Assembly: GCA_029891385.1 (NCBI GenBank)
Contig: CM057231.1
Span: forward strand, 24,707,300-24,771,299
Source: Erythroxylum novogranatense
Lineage: Eukaryota; Streptophyta; Magnoliopsida; Malpighiales; Erythroxylaceae
Reading direction: 5' to 3'
Length of the DNA: 64,000 bases
How positions within the stretch are numbered: position 1 is the stretch's first letter; each line of letters starts with the position of its first letter. The notes beneath the pieces are model-generated. The model was given only the letters and a program-made list of their open reading frames with translations, was not told the DNA's origin and did no database searches. Shown piece by piece: positions 34,356-47,600 of the stretch. Both the position numbers and the translations under genes were made by a program.

Positions 34356-35638
34356 TGTTAGAGTAGTGCCCTAAAGGCAATCGCCTTTAGCGCATTTTGT
34401 ACAAAGTTATGTACATACTTTATGAATAAATGAAGAAAGGCATATTTCATTAATTTGTTGTTCATTATTTATGAATGGATATTGATCTATAAGCAAATTA
34501 ATGAAGTCCATGATATATGACATAGCATGAAGGAAATTATGATGTGATCATACTATTGAGATTCCTATCATGTGCAATTATGTCAAGATCTAAATTATCC
34601 GTAGTCGAGGATTACCAAACCGACATCGGAATCTGAGAGACTAGTACATCTCAAGCTCCTTGAGTTGATCAAACAGTGGATCTCAAAAACTGTAAATATG
34701 AGATATTTAGGGTTGAGATGTGAATGCTTACTAGAGGTAGTAAGTACATTGGATGACCTGCTATGAGATCATCACATAGATGTCCTATTCTAATGTCAGT
34801 GATAATCTCATCATAGCAATATTGCAAGTATCCTTAAACTTGAGGTACTCAAGGATATCTTGGATACTGATTCTGTGCTTTGACTCCATTCCTTGTTGCC
34901 TTACACAGGTCGCTCATAGGGTGGTGATTGGGTACAGCTTGAGGTATTTGATGGTAATTGAGTAGCCAATAAAGGATTCACCACTTATGTGATAGCAGAA
35001 GATGATACCCATGGCCTCTTGTCAGGGTCATTACTTGGAAATCTCTGGCCGGAGTTCATATGTCATGAAGAGTGTCTTCAGTGACATATAAAGTAATGAG
35101 TCCTAGGATGAGAAATGATATCACTTGGACTACATTTGACGTAGTCATTCTAGTAAGAGTTGACACTTTGCTCATACTCATAACCAAGTGGGGTATAGCA
35201 TGGTGAAAGGACGAATTGCACAGTAATTATCTATGGAAGGGTTCGTGATATGGTTCATGATGAATATAGGTTCATTCGTCAAACCAATTACTTTCTGGTC
35301 AATTGGGGGTCATGATGTGTTGCTAGATACCGCTCATGACTTGCTCAGATTAAGTGTTAATCTAAGTGGCCAATATAACCGGGAACCTAATGGGTCACAC
35401 GCATAAGAGTGATTCGAAGAATTCCTAAAATAGTTTTGGACAGAGATCCAATATATGAAGAGCAATAGGATTAAATGGATCCCGATGAGATCGAGATATG
35501 TCCCGATGAGATCGCGACATTGACATATCTTGATCTCGATATTGTTGAAAAAGGTTTTCGGTGATTTTTCCATACCAGGACCCGGTAGGCTGGTAAGACC
35601 GACCCCAGTGTGACTGGACCACTTCAGCATTTATATAC

Positions 35639-35710
<72 letters not shown>

Positions 35711-36198
35711 ACGTGGAAGATGAGAAGAAGCATTAGAAGCTTCTTCTTTTGCCTAGTCATTAATTGCATTTAATGGCTAAAAGACAAAAGGAAAGACATA
35801 AAATGAAAGAAAGATGAGGATGTTCGTTGGTTTTGGGAGAATAAGAAAGGTAGAAAGGGTTTTGAGAAAATCCTAAGCTCTTCTCTTCTCACCAACGATT
35901 TCAAGCTCTCTTCTTCTTCAAGTTTCATCTTCCTTCATCGTTGATTCCAAGCTCTCCAAGAATAAAGGTAAGATCTAGCAGTCTTTACTTTGTTCTAGAT
36001 ATTCCCGGGTCAAAGGGTTTGCTCCAGTTAGGTTCTCCGATCTCTGCGTGAATACCGTTAAAGACGGTCTCCTTTGACTGTTATGGTTTGACTTCGTTAT
36101 ATAGTCACATGGATCCTAGCTTTCAGGAAGGTCCCGGAATAAAAAATTTTATTTTTCGCACCGTGTGCATGTGATGCACACACCGGGATTTTCCTACA
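34356..36198 (+). mobile_element. 3' LTR of copia B
   Basis: 1,843 bases, uninterrupted; used to place the gypsy insertion in the 5' LTR. Carries a (GT)n run of about 70 bases (35647-35708), where the 5' LTR has (AC)n(GT)n. Confidence 0.92.
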
Positions 36199-36203
36199 CG
36201 GAT

Positions 36204-39200
36204 CACATGACATTTGATTATAGAAAAGTTTCATCCCTTAAACCTTCCTCAAAAAAAATTATTTCCACTACTAATGGTTCATCTGAACCTATCATTGGAA
36301 AAGGATCCTTTTCTCTCTAATACATTGAACTTAGATTCTATATTAGTTGTCACATCTTTGGATTATAATCTCTTGTCTGTTTCTCAAATTACTGATGCTC
36401 TATTTTGTGTTGTAATTTTTTAGCCTGAACGTTGTGTGTTTAAGGACATTCGAATGAGGTAGATGATTGGTTATGGTACTAGACAAGGAAAGTTGTATGA
36501 CTTGGAATTGGAGTCACAAAGTTCAAATCAATTACGTCAAGTTTTTTCGGTGGACAGTTTCATGAACAAAACAAAAAATCTGATATCTGGCTATCGCATC
36601 GAAGGCTTGGACATGTTTCTTTTGGTTATCCTAAGAAATTATTTCCAAAGTTATTTACAAAATTTGATGATTCTAGTTTTCAATGTGATGTTTGTGAGCT
36701 TCCAAAAAGTCACCGCGTGTCTTTTTCTCCAAGTATGAATAAAAGTTTGATTCCTTTTATGGTAATACACTCTAATGTTTGGGGTCTATCGAAGGTGAAT
36801 ACATTAGGTGGATCACGTTGGTTTGTTACTTTTATAGATGATTGTACTAGAGTGGCTTAGGTATGCTTGATGAAATTCAAAAGTGAAGTGAATTTGTTGT
36901 TTCAAATGTTTCATAAAATGATTTGCACCCAATATAATGCAACAATAAAAGTTTTACGTAGTGACAATAGGGGAGAGTATTCTAGCTATGAACTTTAACA
37001 ATATTTGGAAGCACAAGGAATTATTCATCAAACTACTTGTCCTAATACACCCGAAAAAATGGAGTTGCCGAGAGGAAAAATTGTCATCTGTTAGAAGTTG
37101 TTTATGCTTTATTAATAGAAGCTCATATGCCTTTATCTTATTGGGGAGAAGCACTCATTTATGCTACACATATGATCAATCAGGTGCCTTTTAGCATCAT
37201 TAATTTTATAACACCATATCAAGCTCTTGCTGAAACGGTTATTGCACCAGAAGTCCCAAATTTGATTCCGCATGTTTTTGGATGTGTGGCATACGTACAT
37301 CTTCATAAAAACCAGCATAACAAACTGGCTCATCGTGCATTACATTGTGTTTTTTTGGGGAATTCTGCTTATCAAAAGGGGTGCAGATGCTATCATCCTC
37401 CAACTAAGCGAATGTTTATTACAATGGATGTTGTTTTTCATAAAGAATCTATGTATTTTTCCTCTGAGCCAGAACTTCAAGGGGAGTCTCAAAAAGAATT
37501 TTTGTCTCTAGATTATGAAGAAGTGGGACTTTCTACACCTAGTAAGCAGGAAATGATAGAATCAGATTTGGGTGTTACTGAAAATCATCAAGAACATCAA
37601 GAAATTGAAGAATCAGATTTGGGTGTTGCTGAAAATCATCAAGAACACCAAGAAATTGGAGAATCAGATCTGGGTGTTACTGAAAGTCAAGAGAAATAAG
37701 AAATTGATGTTATGGATTCGTTATCCCCTGCATCCATCATACCATAAGCAACTGATGTACCAAACCAATTGTTGCCGATTGAGGATGCTCCTAAGTTAGC
37801 AACTGAACTAACAAAAAGACGGCTACCACCACGACACAATAGAGGTATCTCTAAGACCACTTATGAACCCAAAATTTCTAACAAAACTAGATATCCAATG
37901 AGTCATTATGTATCGAATCACCCTTTGTCAAAATCAAATAAATCTTTTGTGAATCAATTATCCATTATATCTATTCCTAACAATGTGCAAGAAGCCTTAA
38001 CTAACCCACGGTGGAGAGCAGCTATGAATGATGAAATGAAGTCCTTAATACATGGGAACTTGTCAAATGCCCACCAGGAAAGAAAACAGTTGGGTACCAT
38101 TGGGTTTATACAATCAAGTACAAAGCAGAGGGCATGATAGAGCGATTTAAAGTGAGATTGGTAGCTAAGAGATATACTCAAACCTATGGAATCAATTATA
38201 TGGAGACATTTGCATTGGTTGCTAAAATTAATACAGTTCGAGTTTTATTATCTTTGGCAGCAAACTTAGATTGGGCATTGAAACAGTTTGATGTGAAGAA
38301 TGCCTTTTTACATGGTGATTTGTCCAAAAAAGTCTATATGGATCTTCCTCCTGGATGCAAGATGCTAAAAGTACATGATAATAAAGTGTGCAAATTAAAG
38401 AAATCACAGTATGGGTTGAAACAATCTCCAAGGGCGTGGTTTGGAAAATTCACAAAATATATGAAGGCATTTGGTTATAGTCAAAGAACACAAATCACAT
38501 TTTGTTCTTGAAGAGACAACAAGGTAAGATCACTGCACTTATTGTTTATGTCGATGACATGGTGGTGACTAGAAATGATCCTGACGAAAGGAAAGCTTTT
38601 CAAATCTACTTCTCTAAGGAATTTAAGATGAAAGACCTTGATCCATTAAAGTTTTTTCTTGGGATTGAAGTGTTTAGATCAGTTAAAGGAATTTTCTTGT
38701 GCCAAAGAAAATATACTTTGAATTTGTCAAAAGAAACCGATATGACAGCTTCTCAACCAGTTGATACACCCGTTGAAGAATGTTTGAAATTATGTATTGA
38801 ACCTAATCAAGTTCCAGTGGATAAAAGGAGATACCAACGACTTTTGGGAAGATTGATGTACCTAGCACACACGAGACCAGACCTTGCTTATGCCTAAGTA
38901 TTGTAAGTCAATTTATGCATAATCTTGGAGAACAACATATGAATGCAATTATGCGTATCTTGAGATATTTGAAATCTACTCCAACGAAGGGAATTTTGTT
39001 CACAAAATCTACACACTCTCAAGGCATAAATGTATACACGGATTCTGACTGGGCTTGAGCAATAGATAATAGGTGGTTTACTTCAAGATATTTCACTTTT
39101 GTTGGAGGAAACCTTGTTACATGGAAAATTAAAAAACAAAATTTTGTTGCCCGCTCAAATGCAAAGGCTGAATTTAGAGAAATGACACTTAGAATATGTG

Positions 39201-39480
39201 AAGCATTATAGTTGAAACTCCTCTTGACAGACTTAGGTTATCCACCTCATCAACCAATTTAACTATATTGTGACTATAAAACTGCGTGTGATATTGCTCA
39301 TAATCTGGTTCAACACGATCGCACCAAGCATATGGAAGTAGATAGATTCTTCATCAAGGAGAAACTAGATGGAAAAATACTGGAGTTACAGAAGATTCAA
39401 TCAGAGGATTAATTAGTTGATGTTCTTACTAAAGCAGTTTCGATTGAAGTGGGCATGAGCGACATTTATGCACTAACTTG
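36204..39480 (+). pseudogene. Copia A pol (integrase, RT, RNase H), broken
   Basis: Resumes with HMTFDYRKVSS directly after the copia B target repeat, completing the protease motif begun at 11361. GAG-preintegrase and integrase (36590-37700) are shifted between frames; the catalytic Glu stretch is visible near 37060 (GVAERK), then YWGEALIYATHMINQVPFS and FGCVAYVHLHKNQHNKLAHR. A 51-base coding repeat lies at 37559-37699. RT: 38134-38511 (FDVKNAFLHGDLSKKVYMDL, QYGLKQSPRAWFGKF), frameshift, then VYVDDMVVTRND with YVDD at 38547-38558. RNase H after 38898 has several stops. Gag-Pol replication functions only; defective. Confidence 0.88.
37559..37699 (+). repeat. 51-bp coding minisatellite in copia A pol
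   Basis: Units start at 37559, 37610 and 37661 (GAATCAGATTTGGGTGTTAC), giving a 17-residue peptide repeat ESDLGVTENHQEHQEIE in the linker between integrase and RT. 2.8 copies. Confidence 0.9.
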
Positions 39481-39488
39481 AGGGGGAG
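39479..39488 (+). other. Polypurine tract of copia A
   Basis: TTGAGGGGGAG directly before the LTR TGTTAAGATATT. Confidence 0.85.
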
Positions 39489-39687
39489 TGTTAAGATATT
39501 TTATGTTTATTGTTTATTGATCTATTGGCTTGTTTTGGCAATCTTTGTAAAATAGGTAACTATAATATGGAGTCCATGATTGTAGCATCAACGTACAACT
39601 AAGAGTTTTATAACTATATATATTTGATGTAAAAATACATTGAAAATATCATAATAAAAACAAAGAGATTTATTCTGCCATCCTTCA
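39489..39687 (+). mobile_element. 3' LTR of copia A
   Basis: 199 bases, matching 7869-8076 and 2278-2486; followed by ACTTGG then unrelated sequence. Confidence 0.9.
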
Positions 39688-41549
39688 ACTTGGCTTGCAC
39701 ATAGTTTCAAGTAAATAAATGTACTTGTTAACAATTTCGAAATCAATTATGTAATCCAACCATTTGCTTGAATCTAACATTTGTGAATATAGAATAACAT
39801 ATTTCTAGTACTACTTGATGATGTGTCGAGTGGTGCATTAATATCATCTTTCAACTATATAAGGATCATGTTAGATTTTCATTTTGGAGATGACATTCAA
39901 GGTTAGTTTCCGATATGTTAAAATGTGCTATTATTTTTGGTGGGGTTTACCTGATAATAGTTTCATGATAATCAACTTGTTTTGCTGAAATTTTCTTTTG
40001 AAAATTTACATATCACTTATGATATAATGCTTAAAGAAATTACAATTTCTATCTTTGTTAAGGTTTTAACTCTTTTTAAAAAAGTTTTGATTCTCAAAAT
40101 AGGTAGAAGACCTTCCTGTTAGGAATTTCTTGATGATTATATGTGTTAATTCGATAAAATAAGTAGTTTGTGATTTTATAGTAAAAAATCAGAATTCAGA
40201 ATACTTCATCATGAAATATCAGACAATTTAGTTAATAAACATGTGATAGGAATTAAAATGCAAGAGAAAATAAGGCATGTTAAAAGAAAGCAGATAAACA
40301 AATAAAGAAAATATTTTTTGATATGTCAAAATTTGTATGAATTTAAAAATAATTAATTTACGAATGTGGATGAATTTAATATAAAGAAAATTTTCTGGTG
40401 GCATAAATAAGTGATAGTTATAAACCAAAGTCACAAAATGCCAGTGACAGTTGTGAATTAACAACACAAATCCATCAAAAGAATTGCCATATGGTATATA
40501 ACTAAGTCACAGTTATGAGCCAAGTCATAAAATGTCAACGATGCTTGTCAATTAATAGACAAACTTTGTGTAGATGCATTGAAAAGCCAGCCTTTACTTG
40601 TCAATATCGCTGGCAAAATAATAGATCTCATATGAATAAGATATTGAAACATGTAAAACTATATTCAGTCAACAAATAACAAAAGATTCTTACAATTTTT
40701 TTCTTCATGTGCAAGAGTGGTTGATAAGTTTCTCTCAGCTAAGTGTTGAACATTAACTAGTGATATTTGTATATGTACCTACACACTGAAAGCATATAAA
40801 TTCTAGTTAGAACTAAAATAACGGAGGTTAGGAAATATATAAATGTCGAAGTTAATAAAAAAACAAAGGTGAATGGTGACAAAATCACAAAAGTTTTATT
40901 TTGAGAAACGATAACGATGCGGTCCAACTCAAATGATCATTGACAGACTTAGGTTTTTTCTTTGAGTAGTAGAAAGTTAACATGGGTCGTCTTTGATTCA
41001 TCTTAAGAACAGAAATCATTTACATTTTTAAACTAACACCTCAGACCAAGGAAAAAAAAAAGAAGGAGAAGAGAAGAAGCTGATGGAGAGAAAGAGAGGA
41101 AATCGAAGGAATCATAATATAAGAAGGTTCTGAAGAAGGATAAGAAGAAGAAATGAATTGAACTGCTTAATAATTAATAAAATACATTGATAATAAAACG
41201 TAGATGCATAATCATTTATTAATTAGGTATATAGATTTGCAATAAATGTTATAGATATTAGCAAAATTTATTGGTAGATTTTGTTAGCTTTGCATAATAT
41301 TTATCTCAATTTTTGATTAAGAAGTAATAATAAAAGTTATTAGAAGACCCAAGAGTTATTTAAGACGCAATAGTTAATAGTAAATAAAGTTAATGGAGAA
41401 GAAAGTTTCATAAATAACAGTCAAAAATAATAATTATGAATTAATATAACACAATTATAAGTAAATAAACAATTAAATGTTAATTAAATTATGTTATGAA
41501 AGGATTAACAAGGAAATTCCTATTTTTATTAATTAACAGTTAAAAAGCC
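39688..41549. other. Intergenic, no gene recognised
   Basis: AT-rich, with isolated GTCACA/TGTGAC motifs (40428-40460, 40505-40535). No open frame with a recognisable domain. A purine-rich stretch (41045-41155, AAGAAGGAGAAGAG type) is present. Confidence 0.5.
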
Positions 41550-43354
41550 ATTAAAAAGCAAAAATTAAATAAAATGCACTGTTGTGACTTGTTCAAGACT
41601 ATGAACAGGAGTGACAACCAATATGAGTTTTAGCTAAATCACCAATTAATAATTAATAATAATAAAAATAACACAATTAATTTATATTTTTATTTATATA
41701 AACTTATATTATTATATAATACATCATAATAATTAGCAATTAAAACGTCAGGTTGTCGCTAACATATATACTTAATATTAATATATAATATTAATATAAA
41801 ACTTAATAATAACTAGCAATTAGTAACATAGGGTTATGATTAAGATTTATATTTAATATTAGTATATGAAAATTAATTAAAATGAACAATTAATAATGCA
41901 CGGTTATGAATAGCATGTAAAATTAATATTAATATATGGAACATAATAATATAGTAACAATAATCAGTAATAATAATTAATAATGAATAAAATTGTAAGC
42001 TCACAATTGACAGGCAATTAATAATAATCATTTATAAATAGTAACAAAATTATAACTAAATTAAAAATAAAATTATATTATGAAAGAATTAATAAGAAGA
42101 TGCCTATTTATTAATCAACATTAACAAAAAATAACAAATAAGTAATAATTAATTGCTAATAAATAATAAATCAATTAATTATATTTTAATTATTGTTAAT
42201 TATATTTTAATTAATTAATTAACTATATTTTAGTATATTTAATTATGAAATGAAACAAAATATTTTGTCACAAGCTTGACACTTAAGTCACGCCTATGAC
42301 TCTTAGACTTAATTAACTTAACAATAACTAATAATGAATAATTATATTTAATTATATTTTAATTAATTATATTTAACAAGTAAATATGTGTCATGAAGAG
42401 TTGTATATATATAATTAATATTAGTATATAGTACCAAATAATAATAATTAATTAATATACTTAATACTAATATATAGTACTTAATAATAATTATATAATA
42501 ATTAACAAGCAATTCACGGTTGTGAGTTATTATTCACAACCATGAAGAGCTATATATATACTTAATATTAGAATATTGACTACAATAATAGTGTAAAGAA
42601 TAAAAAAAAGTCACGGCTGTGACTAATAAGATACAAGTGTGCATGACGAGAGAAATATATATAATAACAAAAATAATAATTACAAAAATATGTATAATAA
42701 CATTGAAGGTTAGAATTGTGACTATAAGTCACAGTCATGACATTGTGGAATATTATATATATATATATATATAACAAAAATAATAGTTACATAAAATATT
42801 GGTATATAGTATTTAATAATAATTAATAATAATTAATTAATATACTTAATATTAATATATATTACTTAATAATAATATAATAATTAATAAGCAATTCACG
42901 GTTGTGACTTATTATTCACAACCGTGAAGAGCTATATATATATATATAGTTTATATTACTATATTGACCACAGTAATAGGTGATGACAGAAATATATTAA
43001 CAAAATAATGATTAAAAAATATGTATAATAACATTGAAGGTCACTCCTTTATTAAATAAGTCACAACAGTGACAATATGGATATATATATATAACAATAA
43101 AGTTCAGCGCTAAAAAAAAAAAACATTAAAGTTCACGGCTGTGGCTAAATTAGTCACAGTTGTGACAGTGTAAAAAAAAAGTTGTATAAATATATATAAT
43201 TACATTCAAGGTCACTATAATAACAAAAATAATAATTGCATAAATATATATAATGACATTCATGGTCACCGCTGTGACTCGGTAAAAAATAAGGCTATTA
43301 TAGATATGTAACTATTATTTTTGTTATATGTGTGTGTGTGTCACATTCAAGATC
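41550..43354. repeat. AT-rich array with GTCAC(N4)GTGAC palindromes, left part
   Basis: About 1.8 kb of AT-rich DNA in which a motif of the form GTCACRGYYGTGAC, often in pairs joined by TTATTA or TAAATAA, recurs about every 50-200 bases (for example near 42608, 42713, 42893, 43055, 43134, 43264). Larger units repeat: the stretch ending AATTCACGGTTGTGA occurs at 42511 and 42893, about 382 bases apart, and ATAACATTGAAGG recurs before the palindromes. Looks like a decayed tandem repeat; I know no family of this description. Confidence 0.7.
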
Positions 43355-43515
43355 CCGAAAACGATTTCATAACATAATTAAACAATTTCTCTGCAGCTTC
43401 GCAGGATAATCTAGGGTTTTCTTCCTTCTTGTCTAATTTTTTTTCTATAGATAAACCGAATCCCTCAATTACTTCAAACCATTGTGGGAGGTATCCAATC
43501 CTTCTTCATTGTTCA

Positions 43516-44607
43516 ATGGTGGATGACATGGAGGCCGGCATAGCAGCTCTGGGGATTTCTAACCGAGAGAAAACACCACTGATAGTTGAAGGTCTAGATG
43601 AGGATTCAACGATTGTTGATGAAATATGCCTCGTAGGAGAATTCAAGACTACTGGTTCAATCAATTTTATTGCCATGAGAGCAAAGTTGGCGGAAATCTG
43701 GCACCCAGGAAAAGGAGTCACAATTGAGGAGATTGGTGATCAACGTTTCATGATTCGATTTTACCATGAAGTCGATGTACAACGAGTCATTGCGGAGGGA
43801 CCTTATAACTTTAATAATCATCTCCTGGTTCTTCATAGGGTAGGGGAAAATGAGGATCCGTTACAGGTACCACTGTTGAACTATGATATATGGGTCCAAG
43901 TTCATAACCTGCAGACAGGCATGATGTCAGAAGCAATGGCTATATAGTTAGGCAATACATTGGGTAAGTTTATCGCCTATGACACTAAAGCCATAACCAT
44001 GGGATTTAGGAGTTATATGCGGATAAGGGTCAGACTAGATGTGCGTGAACCTCTACTAAGGCGGAAGAAGGTGTTGACTCGACAAAGAAAAGAAGTATAT
44101 GTTCAATTCAAATACGAGAAGCTACCACTGTTCTGTTACCTTTGCGGGAGAGTTGGACATGGGGAAAGTTTCTGCCCTATCCGGTTTGCACAAGGAACAC
44201 AGGAACTGGAGCTAGAATGGGGGCCGGACCTAAAGGCGACACCGCAGCGGCCACCAGCGAGAAACAGATGGCTAAGAGACAGAGGCGATCCCATCCCAAC
44301 GAGTTTGGGGGCAAAGTGGAAATTTTCGGAAAAATTGGAGGCAATCTCTAAATCAACTATCGCTGGCGTCAAAATAGGAGAAAATTCGGGGACACAGTAC
44401 TCTAAAAACAAAGGGATCACAGTTGAACAAAGAAGGCAATTCGATATGGATGAAGTAATGATGGCCCAAGAAACCGAGGATATCCCATTGGATTTCACAG
44501 ATGGTTACAAACGGGCTCGAGTAGAGGATGACTTGGTTGCACTAAAAAGAACACAACAAATTGATTTATCGGCGGCTCCCGGCGTGGAGACCGACCGGTC
44601 ACAATGA
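43516..44607 (+). pseudogene. LINE ORF1, nucleic-acid-binding protein (one nonsense codon)
   Basis: Plant L1 ORF1 protein, which binds the element RNA. ATG at 43516 (MVDDMEAGIAALGISNREKT) is preferred over the longer frame start at 43429, whose extra residues look like leader. The DUF4283-like region spans residues about 20-150 (GEFKTTGSINFIAMRAKLAE, MIRFYHEVDVQRVIAEGPYN). A TAG at 43945-43947 stops the frame, which then continues unbroken to a CCHC knuckle (CYLCGRVGHGESFC, 44134-44175) and a charged tail. The final TGA overlaps the ORF2 ATG (ATGA at 44604-44607). Confidence 0.88.
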
Positions 44608-47600
44608 AAATCCTAGCTTGGAATGTCCGTGGGCTCGGTCGCTCACGGACAGTCGGACGGTTCCGAGATAAAATCTCAGAACAACGCCCTGATATAATTT
44701 TTATTATTGAAACAATACTGAATATTGCTAGGATGGTTGGTGTTAGACGCAGCTGTGGGTATTATTCGGGAATTGAAGTTCCAGCAAAAGATACACGCGG
44801 AGGATTATCAATGGGATGGAAGGAAGGGGTTAATATTACTCTCAAAAGCAGTGGTGACCATTACATTGATGTCGAAATTGTATCTGAGGAGGCCGGAAAT
44901 CCATGGAGATTTACGGGGTTTTATGGAAATCATGAAGAGAGACTTAGATCAGATTCTTGGGACTTACTTCGCACGCTCAAAACTCAATCTAACAGCCTGT
45001 GGATTGTGATGGGGGATTTCAATGAGATAACATACGGATTTGAAAAACAAGGAAGGCGAATTAGACCAATGAGACAGATGACCGAGTTTCGTAACGCATT
45101 AGATGAATGTGGGTTAATTGATTTGGGATCAAGAGGACCCTGGTTCACATGGGAGACAGGAAACACACCTAGAACTAATATCAGAGAGCGGTTGGATCGA
45201 GGGGTGGCAATTTCAAGCTGGCGCGAAATTTTTCCGGATTGCGAAATAAATCACCTACCTCACTCTATTTCGGATCATTGCCCCTTATTGTTAGACACAC
45301 ATCCGGGGGTGACCAGAGAAAGAACGGAATTCCCTTTTCGATTTGAGTCTAGTTGGTGTATGGAAGATGATTGTGAGGAGGAAATTCGAAAGATTTGGAC
45401 AAATTGTGACATTGACGTCCCGGGGAAATTGAATGCAGTAAGTGAAGGGCTAACACACTGGAGTAAAAATATTACAGCAGCCCGGTTTAAACAAACGAAA
45501 GAGCTGAAACGTAAATTAGATGAGCTGAATCATAGAGACCCAACATCGAGCAATCTCGAGGAACTGATTCTGACGAAGCTTGATCTTAACTTGGAGATAG
45601 ACCGAAAGGAGAGGAAGTGGGAGCAAAGAGCGAGGGAGAATTGGCTGAGTTACGGGGATAGAAATACTGCTTATTTCCACAGAATTGCATCTCAACGGAA
45701 AAAGATGAAGGAGATTAAAGGGCTGGAGGACCAATTTGGCTCAATGGTTAATGATGATTCAGGTATTGAGGTTATTGCAACAGGATACTTTGATCAATTG
45801 TTTCACTCTAATGTGTCGGGATCACCACATCAGATTCTTGCAGGGATCAGGTCTGTTATTACAACAGATATGAATAATTCCCTTCTTCGATAGTACACAA
45901 GTGAAGAGATATTTAAAGCAATACAAAGTATGGGTCCTACAAAGGCGGCAGGTGATGACGGGTTCCCAGCACTATTCTTTCAAACATATTGGCATATAGT
46001 GGGAAAGGATGTTGCGGATTATTGTATTGAAGTCTTGTCTAGGTCCAAGGAACTTGATAGGATTAATCACACAAACATTGTCTTAATTCCGAAAGTCACC
46101 AATCCAAGAAATATGACTCAATTCAGACCTATTTCGCTATGTACGATACTGTACAAAATCATAGCCAAAGTTTTGGCAAATAGGTTCAAACAGTTCTTAG
46201 GATTATGCATTGAAGAGGAGCAAAGTGCTTTTGTTCCTGGTAGGCTTATTTCAGATAACGTATTAATTGCATATGAAATTATTCATTATCTGAAGACAAA
46301 GAGAACGGGCATAAAGGGATCATATGCGCTCAAGCTCGATATGAGCAAGGCATACGATCGAGTGGAGTGGGGTTTTGTGGAACAAGTAATGTTAAAGATG
46401 GGGTTTCACTTGAAATGGGTTCAGATACTTATGCAATGTATTTCTTCTGTTACTTACTCAGTGGTAGTGAATGGTAACAGTCGAGGTCGGATTATACCAC
46501 AGCGAGGATTGAGACAAGGGGATCCATTAAGCCCTTATCTTTTCCTTATATGTGGTGAGGGATTTGCATCGCTCTTGCGAAAGGCCCGTGACGATGGATT
46601 GCTTAAAGGAATTCAAATTTGTAGGGGCGCACCATACATATCTCACCTATTTTTTGCTGATGACAGCGTTTTCTATGGATATGCGACTATCACCAGCGCG
46701 GCAAGACTCAGAAGCATCATCACTGAATTTGAAGAATGCTCAGGGCAAAGAGTTAACTTTGACAAATCATTGATTTCATTCAGTGCAAACACGCTGGAAA
46801 ATGTGCAGGAAACAATTGCCAACATCTTGAAGGTGCGAATCACAACAGAACCTGAAAAATACTTGGGACTTCCGTCCCAAGTGGGACGAAATAGAATTGA
46901 TGGCTTCAGGTACCTAGCCGACCGGATCAGGGAGAGAATTGATGCGTGGAGTATTAGATTCTTATCAAAGGGGGGCATGGAAATATTTATAAAATCGGTT
47001 TTACAGGCGCTACCAACATACGCGATGTCTTGCTTTCTTCTTCCTAACACATTATGTGATGAAATTGATGCGTTAATTGCTCGATACTGGTGGAGTAAAT
47101 CCAAGACTAAAGGTGGTATACATTGGTGCACTTGGGATGAACTTTGCAAATCGAAGAAGGATGGGGGTCTAGGATTTCGAGGTATGGCACGATTCAATGT
47201 GGCTCTATTAGTGAAACAAGGGTGGAGATTACTCTCATGTCCTAACTCTTTAGCAGCAAGACTTCTAAAGGCTAAATATTACAAAGATACAGATTTTATG
47301 GAATCAGGGCTAGGAACTTACCCATCATTGACGTGGAAGAGTGTCTGGTCTGCTAAAGCTCTACTGGCAACTGGTCTCCAATGGAAAGTAGGGAATGGAC
47401 AAAAGATCTCAATCTGGAATGATGGATGGTTACCAATGCCTGGAAATAACCACATCACCAAGACAGATGCTAGTATATCAGCATCTTTTGTAGCAGATTT
47501 ATTCATTCCTAATGAGCGTAAGTGGAATATAGAGAAGATATCAAACCTGTTTGATCCAGAAGAGGCGACACGGATCTTAAGCATTCCTTTGGCTGCTGAT

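Larger units (their letters stand above)
11388..36198 (+). mobile_element. Copia B, inserted in copia A, itself carrying a gypsy element
   Basis: The ends are TGTTAGAGTAGTGCCC and GGATTTTCCTACA. The 5-bp direct repeat CGGAT flanks it (11383-11387 and 36199-36203) and joins copia A's protease motif to its continuation HMTFD. LTRs are long for copia (about 1.75 and 1.84 kb). Without the gypsy insertion the element is about 9.1 kb: 5' LTR, PBS, a 2-kb leader, shortened gag, pol, PPT, 3' LTR. The gag is internally deleted and pol has stops and frameshifts. Confidence 0.92.
7869..39687 (+). mobile_element. Copia A, outermost element of the nest
   Basis: Plus-strand Ty1/copia element with short LTRs (7869-8076 and 39489-39687, about 200 bp), PBS, gag, protease, integrase, RT and RNase H in copia order. 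Its own length is about 4.8 kb; the rest is two later insertions (8196-10419 in gag, 11388-36198 at the protease active-site motif). A clean 5-bp TSD is not obvious: the left flank is TTGCT and the right flank ACTTG, though GCTTG occurs at both edges (7866-7870, 39693-39697). All coding parts are broken. Confidence 0.9.

Noticed and set aside
44136..44498. 120-codon minus-strand frame in the LINE
   Set aside because: Shadow of ORF1 on the other strand; no domain, and ORF1 motifs explain the sequence.
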